A stretch of DNA of 64,000 nt from Puniceicoccaceae bacterium (GTDB taxonomy: Bacteria; Verrucomicrobiota; Verrucomicrobiia; Opitutales; Coraliomargaritaceae). Shown in pieces: positions 19,387-30,636 of this stretch; within the stretch, counting starts at the first letter, position 1, and the number at the start of each line of letters is the position of its first letter. The translations under genes were made by a program, and so were the position numbers. The notes below the pieces were generated by a model. That model worked only from the letters and a program-made list of their open reading frames with translations, searched no databases and was not told the DNA's origin. The stretch covers positions 437,501-501,500 of the forward strand of contig CACIKF010000001.1 of assembly GCA_902587165.1 (NCBI GenBank). Reading direction: 5' to 3'.

Positions 19387-20400
19387 ATGTTTTACGATGA
19401 GGTAAAAGTCAGTTTTAAGGCAGGTAAAGGAGGCGATGGCTGTTTCAGCTTTCGCCGTGCTAAATATGAGCCTAAGGGTGGGCCCGATGGTGGCGACGGC
19501 GGTGTGGGTGGTAATGTTTATATAGTGGGCGACACGAATGTAGCCGATTTGACCGACTTCCACTTCAAGCCTGGCTGGAAAGCTAAAAATGGTGAACCGG
19601 GACGCGGTAGCGACCAACACGGCGCCAAGGGTGAGCACATTACTCTGCGCTTACCTGTCGGAACTATCGTCGTGGACCGCGACTCGGGCGACCCCATCGC
19701 TGAAGTGCTTCAGCACGGCGACGAGGTATTACTTCTCGAAGGCGGTGCAGGAGGCAAGGGTAACGCGCAATTTAAATCCTCGACCAATCAAGCACCCAGA
19801 CAATTCACACTTGGAAAGCCTGGCGAGGAGGGTGACTTTCGCCTCATTATTAAGACAATCGCCGATGTTGGCCTGATCGGTTTCCCCAACGCGGGTAAAT
19901 CTACTTTGCTCAACATGATAACAAATGCGCACCCCAAGACCGGCGCCTATCCGTTCACCACGATTTTCCCCACTGTTGGGGTGCTGGAATTTCCCGAGCA
20001 GTTTGAACGTATCACCGTGGCTGACATCCCTGGCTTAATCGAAGGTGCGAGTGAAAATCGAGGTCTCGGTCACCGCTTCCTCAAGCACGTTGAGCGTTGT
20101 AAAGTGCTTATCATCATGATCGACATGGAAGGTACTGATGGGCGTGATCCACTCGGCGACTACCGCGTGCTTAAGAGCGAGCTGAAGCTTTACATGCCTG
20201 GCCTTGTGCGTAAGCCCGAATTGATTTGCGCCAATAAAATGGATGAGCCGAACGCAGCCGAAAACCTTAAGGCCTTCCAGAAGAAGGTTAAAGACAAGGT
20301 CTACCCTATTTCTTGTGTATCTGATGAGGGCTTCGAAGCCATCAAAGAGGCGATGCTAGTCGAGGTGCTCAGAGTTCGAGAAGCCGAATTAGAAGTCTAG
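19387..20400 (+). CDS. obgE: Obg/CgtA GTPase
   Basis: Ribosome-associated GTPase involved in 50S assembly and growth control. 337 residues: the glycine-rich Obg fold ([31 protein letters not shown]) followed by a G domain with G1 GFPNAGKST, switch region [10 protein letters not shown]3 [11 protein letters not shown] and G4 ANKMDE. There is no C-terminal OCT extension, which many proteobacterial homologues carry. A Shine-Dalgarno-like GAGG lies just upstream of the ATG. Confidence 0.97.
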   Translation: MFYDEVKVSFKAGKGGDGCFSFRRAKYEPKGGPDGGDGGVGGNVYIVGDTNVADLTDFHFKPGWKAKNGEPGRGSDQHGAKGEHITLRLPVGTIVVDRDSGDPIAEVLQHGDEVLLLEGGAGGKGNAQFKSSTNQAPRQFTLGKPGEEGDFRLIIKTIADVGLIGFPNAGKSTLLNMITNAHPKTGAYPFTTIFPTVGVLEFPEQFERITVADIPGLIEGASENRGLGHRFLKHVERCKVLIIMIDMEGTDGRDPLGDYRVLKSELKLYMPGLVRKPELICANKMDEPNAAENLKAFQKKVKDKVYPISCVSDEGFEAIKEAMLVEVLRVREAELEV

Positions 20401-20457
20401 CTCAGTCATAGCTCGAAAAGAGTTGAGGCAAATAATGGAGAACGATTCACTAACCGT

Positions 20458-22086
20458 ATGATAGACCTTGATGAAGTCGCCTTTCAGCAACGACCCGAGC
20501 TGAAAAGCCACTTGGCCTACGAGAGTTTTATTTCGCTCGCGAGCCGCCCGCGTCAAGAGCTGATAGTCGACCGCGGCTTGCAAGGTCGCCCGATGAAAAG
20601 CGGCTTCTTGCTCGCCGTTTCCTTCATGCTATCGCGGCGCTTGACTGATTGGACGTCGAAGACCCGTGTCGGCATTTTGTTTCCACCTGGCTTGGGTGCT
20701 TATATTGCTAATCTAGCGGTCGTGCTCGCGGGCAAAGTCCCGGTAAATTTGAATTTCACTTTGGGCCCATCCAGTGCGGCAACTTGCCTGCAAAAAGCAG
20801 ATGTCGATTGTTTGCTCACTAGCGAGCGGGTGCAGCATAAGATTCCTCATTTCCCGTGGCCAGAGGGTGGTATCATTGACCTCGTCGAAGAGATGAAATC
20901 GATGCCCAAGGTTAAAGCATTAGCGCTAATTAGCTGGATTCATTTGTGCCCCGCAAAACTTCTCGCAAGGATCCTCAAGATTCCCAACGAGGGCGGTGAG
21001 CTTGAGGCTGGCTTGCTCTTTACCAGTGGCAGTTCTGGCGAGCCTAAGGGCGTCATACTGACACATCGCAACATTCTGGGTAATTGCGCACAGATCGATG
21101 CCACAGGGCTCTTGCCCGTCTCGGAAAAAGTCATAGCGAACCTTCCTATTTTTCACAGTTTTGGTTTCACCGTGACACTTTGGTATCCACTCTTGCGAGG
21201 CTGTAGCGTGGTCACACTGTCTAGTCCGCTCGAAGTGAAGAAAGTCGCTGAAGCGATCAAGGCCGACTCGGCTACTATCCTTATTGGGACACCGACATTC
21301 CTTAAACCCTACATGAAGCACATCGAACCCGAGCAGTTGGCCTCGCTTAAATATGTAGTTGCGGGTGCAGAGAAAACCCCTGAAGGCTTTGCCGACGCGT
21401 GGGAAGCGCGCTTTGGAAGTGTATACCTTGAAGGCTATGGTCTGACGGAAACCTCACCCGTGGTTAGTGTAAACACGCCTTCGATACCAGATGGCGTAAA
21501 CTACCCAGGTAATTCGACGGAAGGCAGTCGCCGGGGTTCTGTTGGTCGGATGATGCCCGGGCATGCTGCACGTATTTTAGATCCGAATACGATGAAAGAT
21601 ATCGAAGTAACCGAGGTTGGCCTATTGATGCTAAAGGGACCGAACATTTTTAGAGCTTATCTCGGCGAGCCAAAAAGAACCGCAGAAGTGAAGCAGGGCG
21701 AGTGGTTTATTACTGGCGATCTTGCACGGTTTGATGAGGATGGATTTTTATTTATCGAAGGGCGACTTTCGCGTTTTTCAAAGATCGCTGGAGAAATGGT
21801 GCCGCACGGCACGGTAGAAGACGCCTTGATCAAGGCCTATAATTTATTCGATGCGGAACAGCCCATGATTGCGGTGGCCGGCCGGCCCGATAAAGCAAAG
21901 GGCGAGGCCCTGGTACTCTTGGCCGCAATGGACTTGGAGCTCGAGGATGTTCGAGAGAAACTGAATGGCGCAGGGCTAGCGAACTTGTGGATACCTAAAG
22001 AGATCAAGCGGGTAGAAGTCATTCCGACGCTGGCAACGGGTAAACTTGATCTTCGTCAGATTCAGGTTTTGGCCTCAGAGTCTTGA
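20458..22086 (+). CDS. AMP-forming acyl-(ACP/CoA) synthetase-like ligase
   Basis: 542-residue member of the ANL superfamily: P-loop-like [20 protein letters not shown], the [10 protein letters not shown] motif and the hinge/ATP segment [21 protein letters not shown]. It aligns by eye with the C-terminal ligase half of Aas (2-acyl-GPE acyltransferase/acyl-ACP synthetase), but the N-terminal acyltransferase domain is absent. Probable role is activation of fatty acids for phospholipid remodelling. It follows obgE by 57 bp. Its 3' end overlaps recD2 (convergent) by 25 bp. Confidence 0.85.
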   Translation: MIDLDEVAFQQRPELKSHLAYESFISLASRPRQELIVDRGLQGRPMKSGFLLAVSFMLSRRLTDWTSKTRVGILFPPGLGAYIANLAVVLAGKVPVNLNFTLGPSSAATCLQKADVDCLLTSERVQHKIPHFPWPEGGIIDLVEEMKSMPKVKALALISWIHLCPAKLLARILKIPNEGGELEAGLLFTSGSSGEPKGVILTHRNILGNCAQIDATGLLPVSEKVIANLPIFHSFGFTVTLWYPLLRGCSVVTLSSPLEVKKVAEAIKADSATILIGTPTFLKPYMKHIEPEQLASLKYVVAGAEKTPEGFADAWEARFGSVYLEGYGLTETSPVVSVNTPSIPDGVNYPGNSTEGSRRGSVGRMMPGHAARILDPNTMKDIEVTEVGLLMLKGPNIFRAYLGEPKRTAEVKQGEWFITGDLARFDEDGFLFIEGRLSRFSKIAGEMVPHGTVEDALIKAYNLFDAEQPMIAVAGRPDKAKGEALVLLAAMDLELEDVREKLNGAGLANLWIPKEIKRVEVIPTLATGKLDLRQIQVLASES

Positions 22087-24383
22087 CACTCACAGGCCCT
22101 GCGTAGGCGGGTTTGTAAGTGGGTGCGGCGGACTTGCTGTTTGTTGTTTTTAATCGCCATCGCGTAGGCGTCGAGTGAACCAACGATGTAAACTTTACGC
22201 CGTGCGCGGGTGATGCCGGTATAGACGAGGTTACGCTGGAGTAACAGGAAGTGTTGCTTGAGGAGCGGGATGATGGCGACTGGGTATTCACTGCCCTGGC
22301 TCTTATGTATGGAGATGGCGTATGCATGCTGTATCTCTGATAGTTCACCCTTGGTGTATTCGACGCGTTCGTCGAATTCGATCGTGATTCCGGAGCTATC
22401 GGCGGCGATGGCTTTAATAATTCCAGTGTCACCGTTGTAAACGTTCTTATCGTAATTATTGCGGGTTTGGATGACTTTATCGCCAATCCTAAAAGTGCTA
22501 CTGCCGTATTCGATCTCAGCAGGCAGGGGTTTTCGGGTCTTTTCGCGAAAGTGGGTTTGTGCTGCGGGAGCGTAGTCGGGATCGGAGCGCAGGCGTGATT
22601 CAGCCTTTGGCTTTGGGTTGAGCGCTTCCTGCAATTCTGTATTCAAAATGGTGATACCACCGCTGCCCCGATGCATAGGTGACATCACTTGTAGATCTCG
22701 CGTCGGGTCGATGTTGTGCGATTTAGGGATGTATTCTTTGGCCAGATATTTGATTGCCTGTAAACACTGCTCAGGTTGCTCGGCTTCGATGAAAGTGAAG
22801 TCCTTTGACGGGTCAAGATCGCGAAGGCTGCGAAAGGTCATCCCGGGATGCGTCTCGCCCTTAAGGATCGCATGCGCGGTGGTGACTATGCCGCTCTCTT
22901 TCCCTTGTCGGTAGATGGTGTCGAGCCGAGTGACTTTTGCTGGCGGCGCGGCCATGAGGTCACCTAGTACATTACCTGCGCCGACGGAGGGTAATTGGTC
23001 AGCGTCGCCAACGAGGAGTAGGTGAGCGCCACTCGGGATAGCTTGAAAGAGGCTCGCGGCGAGTCGTGTGTCGAGCATGCTTGTTTCGTCGAGAATAAGG
23101 AAATCACAGGGTAGGGGGTTCTCTTCGTTGTGGGTGAAGCTGCGCGTAAGCGCGTCATACTTAAGAAGCCGGTGAATGGTGCTTGCAGCAGCTCCAGAGG
23201 CTTCGGCTAGGCGCTGGGCAGCGCGGCCAGTTGGGGAGGCGAGACAAAGGCGGGCCCGCTTGGCGCTAACGATGTCGACCACGGCACGTAGGATTGTGGT
23301 CTTACCAGTGCCAGGTCCGCCAGTGATGACGGAGACCTTTGCGGCGAAACTATTTTTTAGTGCAGCGGCTTGTTGTTCTGCGAGTTCGAAACCAGCCCGG
23401 GATTGGGCCCATTCGATTGCAGCATCGACTTTGATTGATGGCAGAATTGATTCGGTTTGGGAGATACGGGCAATTGCTTCTGCGATGCGTTTCTCTGCGC
23501 CTGCGGTGGCGGGTAGTTGATAGGCGCCGCCAAGATTTTCTTGGTTATGGTCGTAGGCCTGAATGCCGTAGAGGTGCTCGCCTTGGTCGAGCGCGCTGAT
23601 GCGCTGCTGGATTAGGCTCGGTTCTAGCGAGAGCAGCTGGGTAGCCTGCTCGAGGATCATAGTTTCTGTGCCTAGGGTGTGGCCTTCGTCTTCAAGTTGG
23701 CGCATGGTGTGCATAATACCTGCATCAATGCGCTCTTTAGAATTGGTAGGAAACCCAAGGTTGAGTGCGATTTTATCAGCAGTTTTGAAGCCGATACGTT
23801 CGATGTCTTCAGCGAGTCGGTAAGGCTCGTCCTGGAGAATACGCTTGGCTCCGCTTCCGTATTTTTTGACTAGGCGCACGCATTGGGAAGGAGTGATGCC
23901 ATAGGTCTGAAGAAACATCATGACATCGCGCACGGCGCTTTGCTCATCCCATGCAGCCTTGATTGATTTCGCCCGTTGCTTACCGATGCCTGGGATCTCG
24001 TGGAGGCGACCCGAATCCTCGCTGATGACTTTGAGAGTATCGGCTCCGAAGTGACCAACAATTTTTTTGGCGTAAGATTTCCCGATACCGTGGATGAGGC
24101 CGCTACCGAGGTATTTGCGAATACCGTGGACGGAGGCGGGGAGCTGAGATTTGAACTGGGCGACTTTAAACTGATCGCCGTGCTGTGGGTGGCGTGTCCA
24201 CTCGCCGTTTAGTTGGAGCGTTTCACCACATTGCACTCCAGGGAGTGTACCGAGTATGGTGACGGGTTGCTTGCTGTCGGGCACCTGCACTTCGGCCACA
24301 CAGTAGGCATTCTCCTCATTGAAGTAGATGATCCTTTCGAGGACACCAGATATGGTTTGGTCGTTTTTTGGTAGAGGTGGCAT
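22062..24383 (-). CDS. recD2: RecD2-type 5'-3' DNA helicase
   Basis: SF1B ATP-dependent DNA helicase of the RecD2/YrrC type, which acts without RecBC in DNA repair and replication. 773 residues: an N-terminal OB-like region, helix-hairpin-helix segments ([31 protein letters not shown]), then Walker [11 protein letters not shown], Walker [26 protein letters not shown] and the C-terminal motif [14 protein letters not shown] and [12 protein letters not shown]. The last 25 bp overlap the end of the convergent acyl synthetase gene. Confidence 0.93.
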   Translation of the reverse strand: MPPLPKNDQTISGVLERIIYFNEENAYCVAEVQVPDSKQPVTILGTLPGVQCGETLQLNGEWTRHPQHGDQFKVAQFKSQLPASVHGIRKYLGSGLIHGIGKSYAKKIVGHFGADTLKVISEDSGRLHEIPGIGKQRAKSIKAAWDEQSAVRDVMMFLQTYGITPSQCVRLVKKYGSGAKRILQDEPYRLAEDIERIGFKTADKIALNLGFPTNSKERIDAGIMHTMRQLEDEGHTLGTETMILEQATQLLSLEPSLIQQRISALDQGEHLYGIQAYDHNQENLGGAYQLPATAGAEKRIAEAIARISQTESILPSIKVDAAIEWAQSRAGFELAEQQAAALKNSFAAKVSVITGGPGTGKTTILRAVVDIVSAKRARLCLASPTGRAAQRLAEASGAAASTIHRLLKYDALTRSFTHNEENPLPCDFLILDETSMLDTRLAASLFQAIPSGAHLLLVGDADQLPSVGAGNVLGDLMAAPPAKVTRLDTIYRQGKESGIVTTAHAILKGETHPGMTFRSLRDLDPSKDFTFIEAEQPEQCLQAIKYLAKEYIPKSHNIDPTRDLQVMSPMHRGSGGITILNTELQEALNPKPKAESRLRSDPDYAPAAQTHFREKTRKPLPAEIEYGSSTFRIGDKVIQTRNNYDKNVYNGDTGIIKAIAADSSGITIEFDERVEYTKGELSEIQHAYAISIHKSQGSEYPVAIIPLLKQHFLLLQRNLVYTGITRARRKVYIVGSLDAYAMAIKNNKQQVRRTHLQTRLRRACECQDSEAKT

Positions 24384-24649
24384 GCGTCTGTATTAAAGAT
24401 GTAGTGCCTCAGGCTTGATTAGGTCGACATGAAAAAGCAGCCCTGGAAAAAGAGAGAGCCCTTGTTAGCACATACTTTAATTAATCACCCGCTGGAAGTG
24501 TTTATTTATGATCTAATTTGATGCCCCCGCTCTGGCTATGAGCTTCTGACTATATTTGCCATCTTATAGGTCGAATGATAGGATTTACTGGCTATGAGCA
24601 TGAAATACCTCTATCTAGCGCTTAGATTTCTTTTATTTTTTGAGACGTG
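24384..24649. other. Divergent gap between recD2 and O-antigen ligase-like gene
   Basis: About 266 bp, AT-rich in the second half. No repeat, RNA motif or open frame stands out; it probably holds the two divergent promoters. Confidence 0.4.
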
Positions 24650-27145
24650 ATGGATCCCAGATCAGGTAAGCATCGCCGTAATTCGGTGAAACGACGGCAA
24701 GCTGGACCTTTATCCAAAAGGTCTCACGTCCATTCTAAGTCAAGGCGGAGCCCCCCTCCGACCAATTCTTTTGCGTCGGCTCCGATCGGGTCGAATGGCC
24801 TGATTCAGCTGCCAAAAATAAAACGAGAGTCTCCAGTCTTCAAAGCGTTTCTTGTCGGATTTTGTGGGGTATTCTTATTGATAATCTTTGGCGGGAGTCA
24901 ACATGTGGCGGCGTTGGGCTTTGCGCTAATACTATCTGGAACGGCTTTATTGATTCATCCGCCTAGCCGCGGCCTAGGTAAGCTAGGTGATCTCGGTGTG
25001 CTTGGATTGCTCGCGTGTCTATTACTTGCATTTGTTCCGCAGTTTTATTGGCCTACGGCAGATTGGCGACTAGACGCGGTCGAGTCGTTCGGATTGGAGC
25101 TACCCTCGAGTTTGTCGGTGCAGCCTTGGATTAGTTTCGAGGCTTGGCTCATGGCTCTGGCTGGTTTCGCTTGGCTTTACGCGTCTTTACAATGGAAGAT
25201 AAATCTGCCGGGTCGTCGCTGCTTATTCTTCTGCTTGTCGATACTACTTTCTGTCATCGCCGGGGCCGTAGTTTGGGGCAATTTGGTCGGTGCGCGCTTC
25301 CTAGGGGTGGAGGAGGCAGAGGCATTTAGCTTTTTTCCGAGCCCTCACCAGACCGCCAACCTCCTTCTCCTAGGGGGGATTGTGACCTCTACCTATGCTA
25401 TGGAGGGGATGCGTACTCGCAACCCCATACCCCTTGTGGGTATACCAGCGAGTGCACTTTGTCTAGGGGGTCTTTTCTTGCTTGGGTCCCCTGTCTGCGC
25501 CTTCCTCTATTTTGCTGGAAATGGGCTCTGGCTTCTGATTAGTATGCGTGCCCGATCATGGCCTCGGCCCTTTAAGATCGGTCTACCTGTAGCAATAATC
25601 GCCTTTAGTATGGTTTTGCTTACCAGTGACCGCACGATGGAGCGCATATCGAGTTTTGCGACCTCTGACTCACAATTCAATCAAGGTGAGCACCTAAAGA
25701 TTTTTCAAGATACTACTAAACTTGTGTTTGATGCGCCGCTCAGTGGATTTGGTTTGGGCTCTTTCTCGACTGTGTTTCCCCAATATCGGGAGGCTTCTAA
25801 GAGCTACCTGCCGATCTTGCATCCACAAAGCGATTTGTTATGGTTGGCGTCCGAGGGCGGTCTGCTTGCAATCGGGTTTTTGAGCGTATTTCTAATTGGT
25901 TTTGCCTTGCGCTACCGTGGGATGATGGAAGGCGGTGGGGCGACTTTTCGCCTCCTTGCCTTAGTTGCGGTGATCATCTTTTTACTTCATGGACTGGTCG
26001 ATGTATCTGGGCATCGTCCGGGAACAGTTTACTTTGCCATCCTTTTCGCAGCCTTAGCTTTGCCTAGTCGTGATCGCCCTAAAATTAGCCTACCGATTGT
26101 TTTCTGGAGAATCCCTGCTGTGACACTCATCGCTTTCGGGTTAATGTGGCTGGGAGCGGGTGTCTTTAACCTACCATGGCACTCATCTATCCGGATGGCT
26201 CGCTATCAGGGAGAAGTCCAAAGTCATGTTTCGGCTATGGACTATATGAATGCCAACTTGGTTACCAATGATTGGTTGGCGCTTTATCCTTTTGATTGGC
26301 GCGCTTATTTCCAGCGAGCGGAACTGGTTCTTTCGAATAGTGGAGACCAAGAGGCGGCGGCTGCCGATTTCACGCGAGCTCGTTTCGTTGAGCCAATCCT
26401 AGGTGTGGTTAGCTATGAAGAGGGTATCGCTTGGCTGCCCATCAACTCAGCTAGAGTCATTTCGGCATGGCGCGAGACTTTACTCCGTGAAATGGAGAAT
26501 ATGGACTTTACTTTTGATCGTATGCTTGAGCAGGCCGCATCCCGCGAGATGCGCGAAAAAATGGCTCGCTTATCCGAAATCAACCCACACTTCCGTACTC
26601 GGTATATAAGTTCCCTAAAGGGGGAGAAACTAATTAGTGAGATCAATTATGAGCTTTCAAAAAATCCCTCACTAAGTTTTTTTGATCGAGCGCAACGCAG
26701 CAGAATTGTCGAGAATTGGCTATACAGTGGTGATTTAAGTTCGGCGAATGCCTTTATTTCCGAACATGGGGAATCACTCAATAACAACTGGTGGCTAAGG
26801 TCTTTGTCCCTTCATAAGCAGGCGGATTTCCGGGCGGCGAGTGATCTGATTCGTAAGAATGTTGATGCGCCGGACCTTCCCAAAATACAAAAGGATGAGG
26901 TCGCTTTCGCGCGGCTCTTGAGAGGGATTAAAGTCAACTCAAATGACACCGTAAAGAGCACTGCGCTCATCTACATGCTTGTGGAAAGGGGAGATTATGA
27001 AAGGGCACTGTCAATTATAGATAGACTACTAGATGGGAACAACCCGGCCCCGAATCTTTATTACTGGCGGGGTGAATGTCTCTACCGCTTGCAGGATTAT
27101 GGCGAGAGCTGGTATGCTTTTGAGGATTACATTGAGGTGCTTTAG
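24650..27145 (+). CDS. O-antigen ligase/Wzy_C-like membrane protein with long helical C-terminus
   Basis: 831 residues. A basic, proline-rich N-terminus of about 60 residues is followed by about a dozen membrane helices. The family signature APLSGFGLGSF, then about 20 residues later HPQSDLLWLASEGG, is the periplasmic loop of Wzy_C-type ligases and polymerases. After about residue 500 comes a roughly 330-residue soluble, helical, repeat-like region that ends in a TPR-like hairpin. Likely role: transfer or polymerisation of glycans on lipid carriers. A GTG directly precedes the chosen ATG. No other polysaccharide genes are adjacent. Confidence 0.8.
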   Translation: MDPRSGKHRRNSVKRRQAGPLSKRSHVHSKSRRSPPPTNSFASAPIGSNGLIQLPKIKRESPVFKAFLVGFCGVFLLIIFGGSQHVAALGFALILSGTALLIHPPSRGLGKLGDLGVLGLLACLLLAFVPQFYWPTADWRLDAVESFGLELPSSLSVQPWISFEAWLMALAGFAWLYASLQWKINLPGRRCLFFCLSILLSVIAGAVVWGNLVGARFLGVEEAEAFSFFPSPHQTANLLLLGGIVTSTYAMEGMRTRNPIPLVGIPASALCLGGLFLLGSPVCAFLYFAGNGLWLLISMRARSWPRPFKIGLPVAIIAFSMVLLTSDRTMERISSFATSDSQFNQGEHLKIFQDTTKLVFDAPLSGFGLGSFSTVFPQYREASKSYLPILHPQSDLLWLASEGGLLAIGFLSVFLIGFALRYRGMMEGGGATFRLLALVAVIIFLLHGLVDVSGHRPGTVYFAILFAALALPSRDRPKISLPIVFWRIPAVTLIAFGLMWLGAGVFNLPWHSSIRMARYQGEVQSHVSAMDYMNANLVTNDWLALYPFDWRAYFQRAELVLSNSGDQEAAAADFTRARFVEPILGVVSYEEGIAWLPINSARVISAWRETLLREMENMDFTFDRMLEQAASREMREKMARLSEINPHFRTRYISSLKGEKLISEINYELSKNPSLSFFDRAQRSRIVENWLYSGDLSSANAFISEHGESLNNNWWLRSLSLHKQADFRAASDLIRKNVDAPDLPKIQKDEVAFARLLRGIKVNSNDTVKSTALIYMLVERGDYERALSIIDRLLDGNNPAPNLYYWRGECLYRLQDYGESWYAFEDYIEVL

Positions 27146-27152
27146 CACCCCC

Positions 27153-27857
27153 TCATAGCTTGCGGATGTCTACGTAGCTTCCGCTCTCGACTTGCAAAAG
27201 TTTTGGAAATGCTTCGATCAGTCTTCTGGCGCAGGTTTCACCGTCGGGCATGATCTCAGTTCCTTTCGCTGCTTTTAGAATATCGAGTGGTCCATAACGT
27301 GGGTCTTGGGGTAGGCTTGTCAGGTAATCCTGCATGGCCGTATCGATCAGTCCTGGGGCAAGTGATGTAAAATGCGTCTGAGAGCGCTCGCCCGCGTAGA
27401 GTTTGATCAGCATATTCAGTGCTGACTTTGAAAGGCTGTATCCGTTCCAGCCACGACTTCCTGATTGGGATGCGCCAGATGAAATGGCGACAACCTGTTC
27501 GACACTTCGTTCATCGGCAAAGAGGCAATCGAGCAGCCACTTGTTAGACCAAACGTTGATCTCCATCGTTTCACGCAAATCCTCTAACGATGCCTCCTTC
27601 ATGTCACGGATTTGTCCGAGCTTACCTGCATTAAGGATGGCCAAATCGAAGTGGAGCTCCCCGTTAATCAGTTTACAATACTTGCTCGGCCCTACCCCTG
27701 AATCGGCAAGGTCGATTGCTGCGAAGTAGAGCCCTTGATCGACTAGATCTTCGGGCTTGCGGCGACTGCAGCCATAGACTTCGTGGCCCGTAGCTAGATA
27801 AACTTTGGCTAGGCCATAGCCCAGTCCTGAGCTCACACCAGAAATGAAGATCTTCAT
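27153..27857 (-). CDS. Short-chain dehydrogenase/reductase
   Basis: 234 residues. The Rossmann start [17 protein letters not shown] carries the SDR TGxxxGxG variant (SGVSSGLG). The active-site YxxxK is YSLSK, with an upstream serine in AISSGAS. LNAGKLG replaces the usual NNAG. The substrate is unknown. It is convergent with the O-antigen ligase-like gene, 7 bp apart, and 50 bp downstream of ruvC on the same strand. Confidence 0.88.
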   Translation of the reverse strand: MKIFISGVSSGLGYGLAKVYLATGHEVYGCSRRKPEDLVDQGLYFAAIDLADSGVGPSKYCKLINGELHFDLAILNAGKLGQIRDMKEASLEDLRETMEINVWSNKWLLDCLFADERSVEQVVAISSGASQSGSRGWNGYSLSKSALNMLIKLYAGERSQTHFTSLAPGLIDTAMQDYLTSLPQDPRYGPLDILKAAKGTEIMPDGETCARRLIEAFPKLLQVESGSYVDIRKL

Positions 27858-27907
27858 TTAGTTCTACCCAAGTAGTTTAGTATTCGTATCCATAGGATAA
27901 AAAAAGC

Positions 27908-28492
27908 TTATTCTCCGCGCCATGTAAAGGCGTGACAGAGTGCCACTGCCGCCGCATCAGACTCGTCAAAACGCAGCTCAAAATCTGTACCTGTGATATT
28001 TTGTATGGTGCGGGCGACTTGCTCCTTACTCGCCCGCCCTTTACCGACGACCGCTTGTTTTACCCGCAAGGGAGCGTACTCGAAAATTGGTAAACCGCGC
28101 ATTGCTGCCGCTGCAATCGCCGCCCCTCGAGCCGCCCCTAGAATTTGAGCAGTCTGAAAGTTTTGCACATAGATCGTCTGTTCCACTGCGACGTGATCGA
28201 CCGAGTGCTGATTCAAAAAATCGTCTACTTGGTTACCGATCGCGCCCAGACATTCCGGCATCGAAAGCTTACGGTGCAGTTTGAGTGTAGCGGCCTCAAT
28301 TATCTGCGCCGTCTTGTCCTTACCGTAGTCGAGGACGGCAAAGCCACTACCGCGCAGGCTAGGGTCTATCCCGAGAACGCGCCCACAGAACTGCTTGCCA
28401 AGCGTCACGCTAGCCGTCCCGCTTTCTTTGGCCTCGTGCCCACCTCGAGCGATGTGTGCCGCCCAGAGTTTACGTGTCGATTTATTTCCCAT
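27908..28492 (-). CDS. ruvC: Holliday junction resolvase RuvC
   Basis: Crossover-junction endodeoxyribonuclease that cuts four-way DNA junctions with RuvAB. The acidic residues are visible: D in [12 protein letters not shown] in [11 protein letters not shown], and [13 protein letters not shown] at the end. The family motif [17 protein letters not shown] is intact. At 194 residues it carries a basic N-terminal extension of about 35-40 residues before the usual RuvC start; a GTG codon inside the extension is an alternative start. It begins 4 bp after the TauE gene stop. ruvA and ruvB are not in the window. Confidence 0.93.
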   Translation of the reverse strand: MGNKSTRKLWAAHIARGGHEAKESGTASVTLGKQFCGRVLGIDPSLRGSGFAVLDYGKDKTAQIIEAATLKLHRKLSMPECLGAIGNQVDDFLNQHSVDHVAVEQTIYVQNFQTAQILGAARGAAIAAAAMRGLPIFEYAPLRVKQAVVGKGRASKEQVARTIQNITGTDFELRFDESDAAAVALCHAFTWRGE

Positions 28493-28496
28493 GGTG

Positions 28497-29249
28497 TTAA
28501 GTAATAATAAGTTTCAAGCCGCCCACGATCACAAAGAACCAGATCAAAAATTCAAAGACTTTTTGGTTAATATGCCGCACAATAAGAGGCGCGATCACGG
28601 CGCCGACTACAGAGAAGATCATAAAGCTAGCGCTGAATCGCAGCGATGCGAAATTGATGATCTCTAAATGGACCATAAAGGGCACTTTGAAAAGATTGAC
28701 TAACAAGAAGAACCAAGCTGCGGTGCCTATATAGGCATATTTTGGTAGGCCAGAAGCGATAAAATAGAGCGCCGCGACAGGTCCTGCTGCATTGGCCACC
28801 ATCGTAGCAAAGCCACTAATCATTCCTGCGCTTCCTATAAAAGCCGGGTGCTGAGGAAGTGTGTCGCCCTCCGATGCCTTACGGCGCGCCCATTTACGAT
28901 AAAAATGCACGGCTGTCATGCTGAGCAAGATAAAGCCGATTAAGAAACGCACCTGCGTATCGTCCACTCGGCTGAAGACGAAGTAGCCGATCACGATTCC
29001 GACGATCACCCAAGGGGTGAGTTTCCTAATGTAGCGCCACTCGGTATGGCGTCGGTAAACGAGCACCGCGATGATATCTGCCGAGATTAAAATCGGTAGC
29101 AGGATACCGACCGATGCTTTGGCTGGAAGTACGAGCGCCGCCAAGACCACCGTTAAATTACCTATGCCTGGAAGTCCACCTTTACCCAGGCCAAGGAAAA
29201 ACGCGCTGAGGATCAGCAGCACATATTGCCAGAGTTCGAGATTATACAT
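28497..29249 (-). CDS. TauE/SafE (DUF81) family permease
   Basis: 250 residues with about eight membrane helices in two repeats. The first repeat starts [22 protein letters not shown], a typical glycine-rich TauE/SafE signature, and [22 protein letters not shown] is its counterpart in the second half. The family exports sulfite, sulfoacetate or related organosulfur anions; the actual substrate here is unknown. ruvC follows after 4 bp on the same strand, so the two are co-transcribed. Confidence 0.88.
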   Translation of the reverse strand: MYNLELWQYVLLILSAFFLGLGKGGLPGIGNLTVVLAALVLPAKASVGILLPILISADIIAVLVYRRHTEWRYIRKLTPWVIVGIVIGYFVFSRVDDTQVRFLIGFILLSMTAVHFYRKWARRKASEGDTLPQHPAFIGSAGMISGFATMVANAAGPVAALYFIASGLPKYAYIGTAAWFFLLVNLFKVPFMVHLEIINFASLRFSASFMIFSVVGAVIAPLIVRHINQKVFEFLIWFFVIVGGLKLIIT

Positions 29250-29297
29250 CGTGGCTAGCCTTGCATTCGTTCGTGCTTTGGCAAGAGTCCATGCTCA

Positions 29298-30035
29298 ATG
29301 CGATGGAAATGCACATGCGCCTACGACGGCACTGATTTTGATGGTTGGCAACGCCAGCCTAGTGGTGGTGCCGTACAGAACCATATCGAATCGGCACTCA
29401 CACAGGTCTTTGATCTGCCGCTTCAGTTGCATGGAAGCGGGCGGACGGATGCGGGCGTGCATGCGCGTGGGCAGTGCTTCCATTTTGATGCGGAGTGGTT
29501 GCATAAGCCGGAAAAACTAGTTCGCGCACTTCATTCTATTTTGCCCACATCGATCCGCATCAAGTCCGTCAAGTCGGTCAGCGACGATTTTCATGCCCGC
29601 TTTTCTGTATCGGGTAAGCGCTATCTTTATAACTATTACTTGGGGCGTGCTGACCCCGTCGATGACCGCTATGTATGGGCCTGCCGCGATCTGCCGCTCG
29701 ACCTCAAGGAAATGCAAGTAGCGGCGGATCGCCTCCTGGGCACGCACGATTTTTCCGCCTACAGTGCGACGCACGGGAAAGAGAATGACCCGAATCCGGT
29801 AAAAACTGTAAGTCGCTTACAGCTCAAGCAACGAGGCAAGTTTATCCGTATAGATGCCGAAGGCAGTGGCTTTCTTTACCGAATGGTGCGCAGCATCGCT
29901 GGAGCACTCTATGCTGTCGGGCGCGGGCGCCTCACGCCCGACGACATCGCCGAAATCCTCGAATCGAAAAAGCGGACCCACCGCATCGTGACGGCTCCGG
30001 CAAAAGGCTTGTTTCTGGATAAGGTCTTTTACTAA
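29298..30035 (+). CDS. truA: tRNA pseudouridine synthase A
   Basis: Makes pseudouridine at positions 38-40 of the tRNA anticodon arm. 245 residues of normal length. [13 protein letters not shown] opens the fold, the catalytic aspartate is in [11 protein letters not shown], and the C-terminal [22 protein letters not shown] motif is clear. It is divergent from the TauE permease with 48 bp between start codons. Confidence 0.96.
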   Translation: MRWKCTCAYDGTDFDGWQRQPSGGAVQNHIESALTQVFDLPLQLHGSGRTDAGVHARGQCFHFDAEWLHKPEKLVRALHSILPTSIRIKSVKSVSDDFHARFSVSGKRYLYNYYLGRADPVDDRYVWACRDLPLDLKEMQVAADRLLGTHDFSAYSATHGKENDPNPVKTVSRLQLKQRGKFIRIDAEGSGFLYRMVRSIAGALYAVGRGRLTPDDIAEILESKKRTHRIVTAPAKGLFLDKVFY

Positions 30036-30081
30036 AGCTCGGATTTTTATATGCTGAGGAAATGTCCACACGCATAAATTT

Positions 30082-30115
30082 ATTGAAAGGAACTTGCAAA
30101 TAATACGATAATAAT
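30082..30115 (+). promoter_or_regulatory. merC leader with motifs shared with the TonB-receptor leader
   Basis: In front of merC, ATTGAAAG (30082-30089) and AACTTGCA (30091-30098) are followed by GATAATAAT (30107-30115). The first two octamers recur in the same order on the coding strand of the TonB receptor leader (33503-33496 and 33484-33477). GATAATAAT also occurs near that gene start (33362-33370, opposite orientation). Shared control by the Fur-family regulator encoded between them is a reasonable guess, but no recognised Zur box is present. Confidence 0.25.
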
Positions 30116-30138
30116 CATCTATTTTCTCACAAAACTGT

Positions 30139-30636
30139 ATGAAAATCACAAATGCTAGCACTCCCCGCCGCCACGGTTGGCTAGATCATCTCGCGATCGG
30201 GATGGCTGCGGTTTGTGCGATACACTGTTTGTTAACTCCGATCTTGATCATGGCGATTCCCATTATCGCGACTAGCTTTTTTGTGCATCAGGATTTCCAC
30301 CTCTGGATGATTTTCCTAGTTTTGCCGACTACAATCTTTGCGGTCTTCATGGGTTGCCGCAACCACAAGGATCGTGTGGTGCTTGCATTGAGCGCAATCG
30401 GCTTATCAGTCCTGTTATTTGCTTTGATCCAAGAGCGTGTGTGTTACGCTAGCGAAGGGGATGTCGCGGTCTCTTCGGCAGATTGCGAAACCTGTGCGCG
30501 GAACCTATCTGCCGAACCGATCCCCATGCAAGCAGGTGTTTGGTTAAATGCAATAGGTGGCGTTTTCTTAGCGAGTGCCCATGTTCGAAATTTCCGACTG
30601 TGTCGCAAGAGCAGTTGCTGTCACGATCACGACTAG
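30139..30636 (+). CDS. MerC-domain membrane protein
   Basis: 165 residues with four hydrophobic segments. The first carries the MerC signature DHLAIGMAAVCAIHCLLTP, with a Cys and an adjacent His-Cys in the helix, and further on a His-containing FFVHQDFHLWM loop. The C-terminus is metal-ligand rich (CRKSSCCHDHD). MerC was described as a mercuric-ion transporter, but family members outside mer operons often sit with Fur/Zur regulators. Here the neighbours are a Fur-family gene (convergent, stop codons sharing CTAG) and a ZnuD-like receptor, so zinc uptake is more likely than mercury resistance. Confidence 0.8.
   Translation: MKITNASTPRRHGWLDHLAIGMAAVCAIHCLLTPILIMAIPIIATSFFVHQDFHLWMIFLVLPTTIFAVFMGCRNHKDRVVLALSAIGLSVLLFALIQERVCYASEGDVAVSSADCETCARNLSAEPIPMQAGVWLNAIGGVFLASAHVRNFRLCRKSSCCHDHD

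Noticed and set aside
22062-22086. 25-bp convergent overlap of the acyl synthetase and recD2 taken as a frameshift or error
   Set aside because: Both reading frames end normally with family-like lengths; a short tail-to-tail overlap is ordinary.
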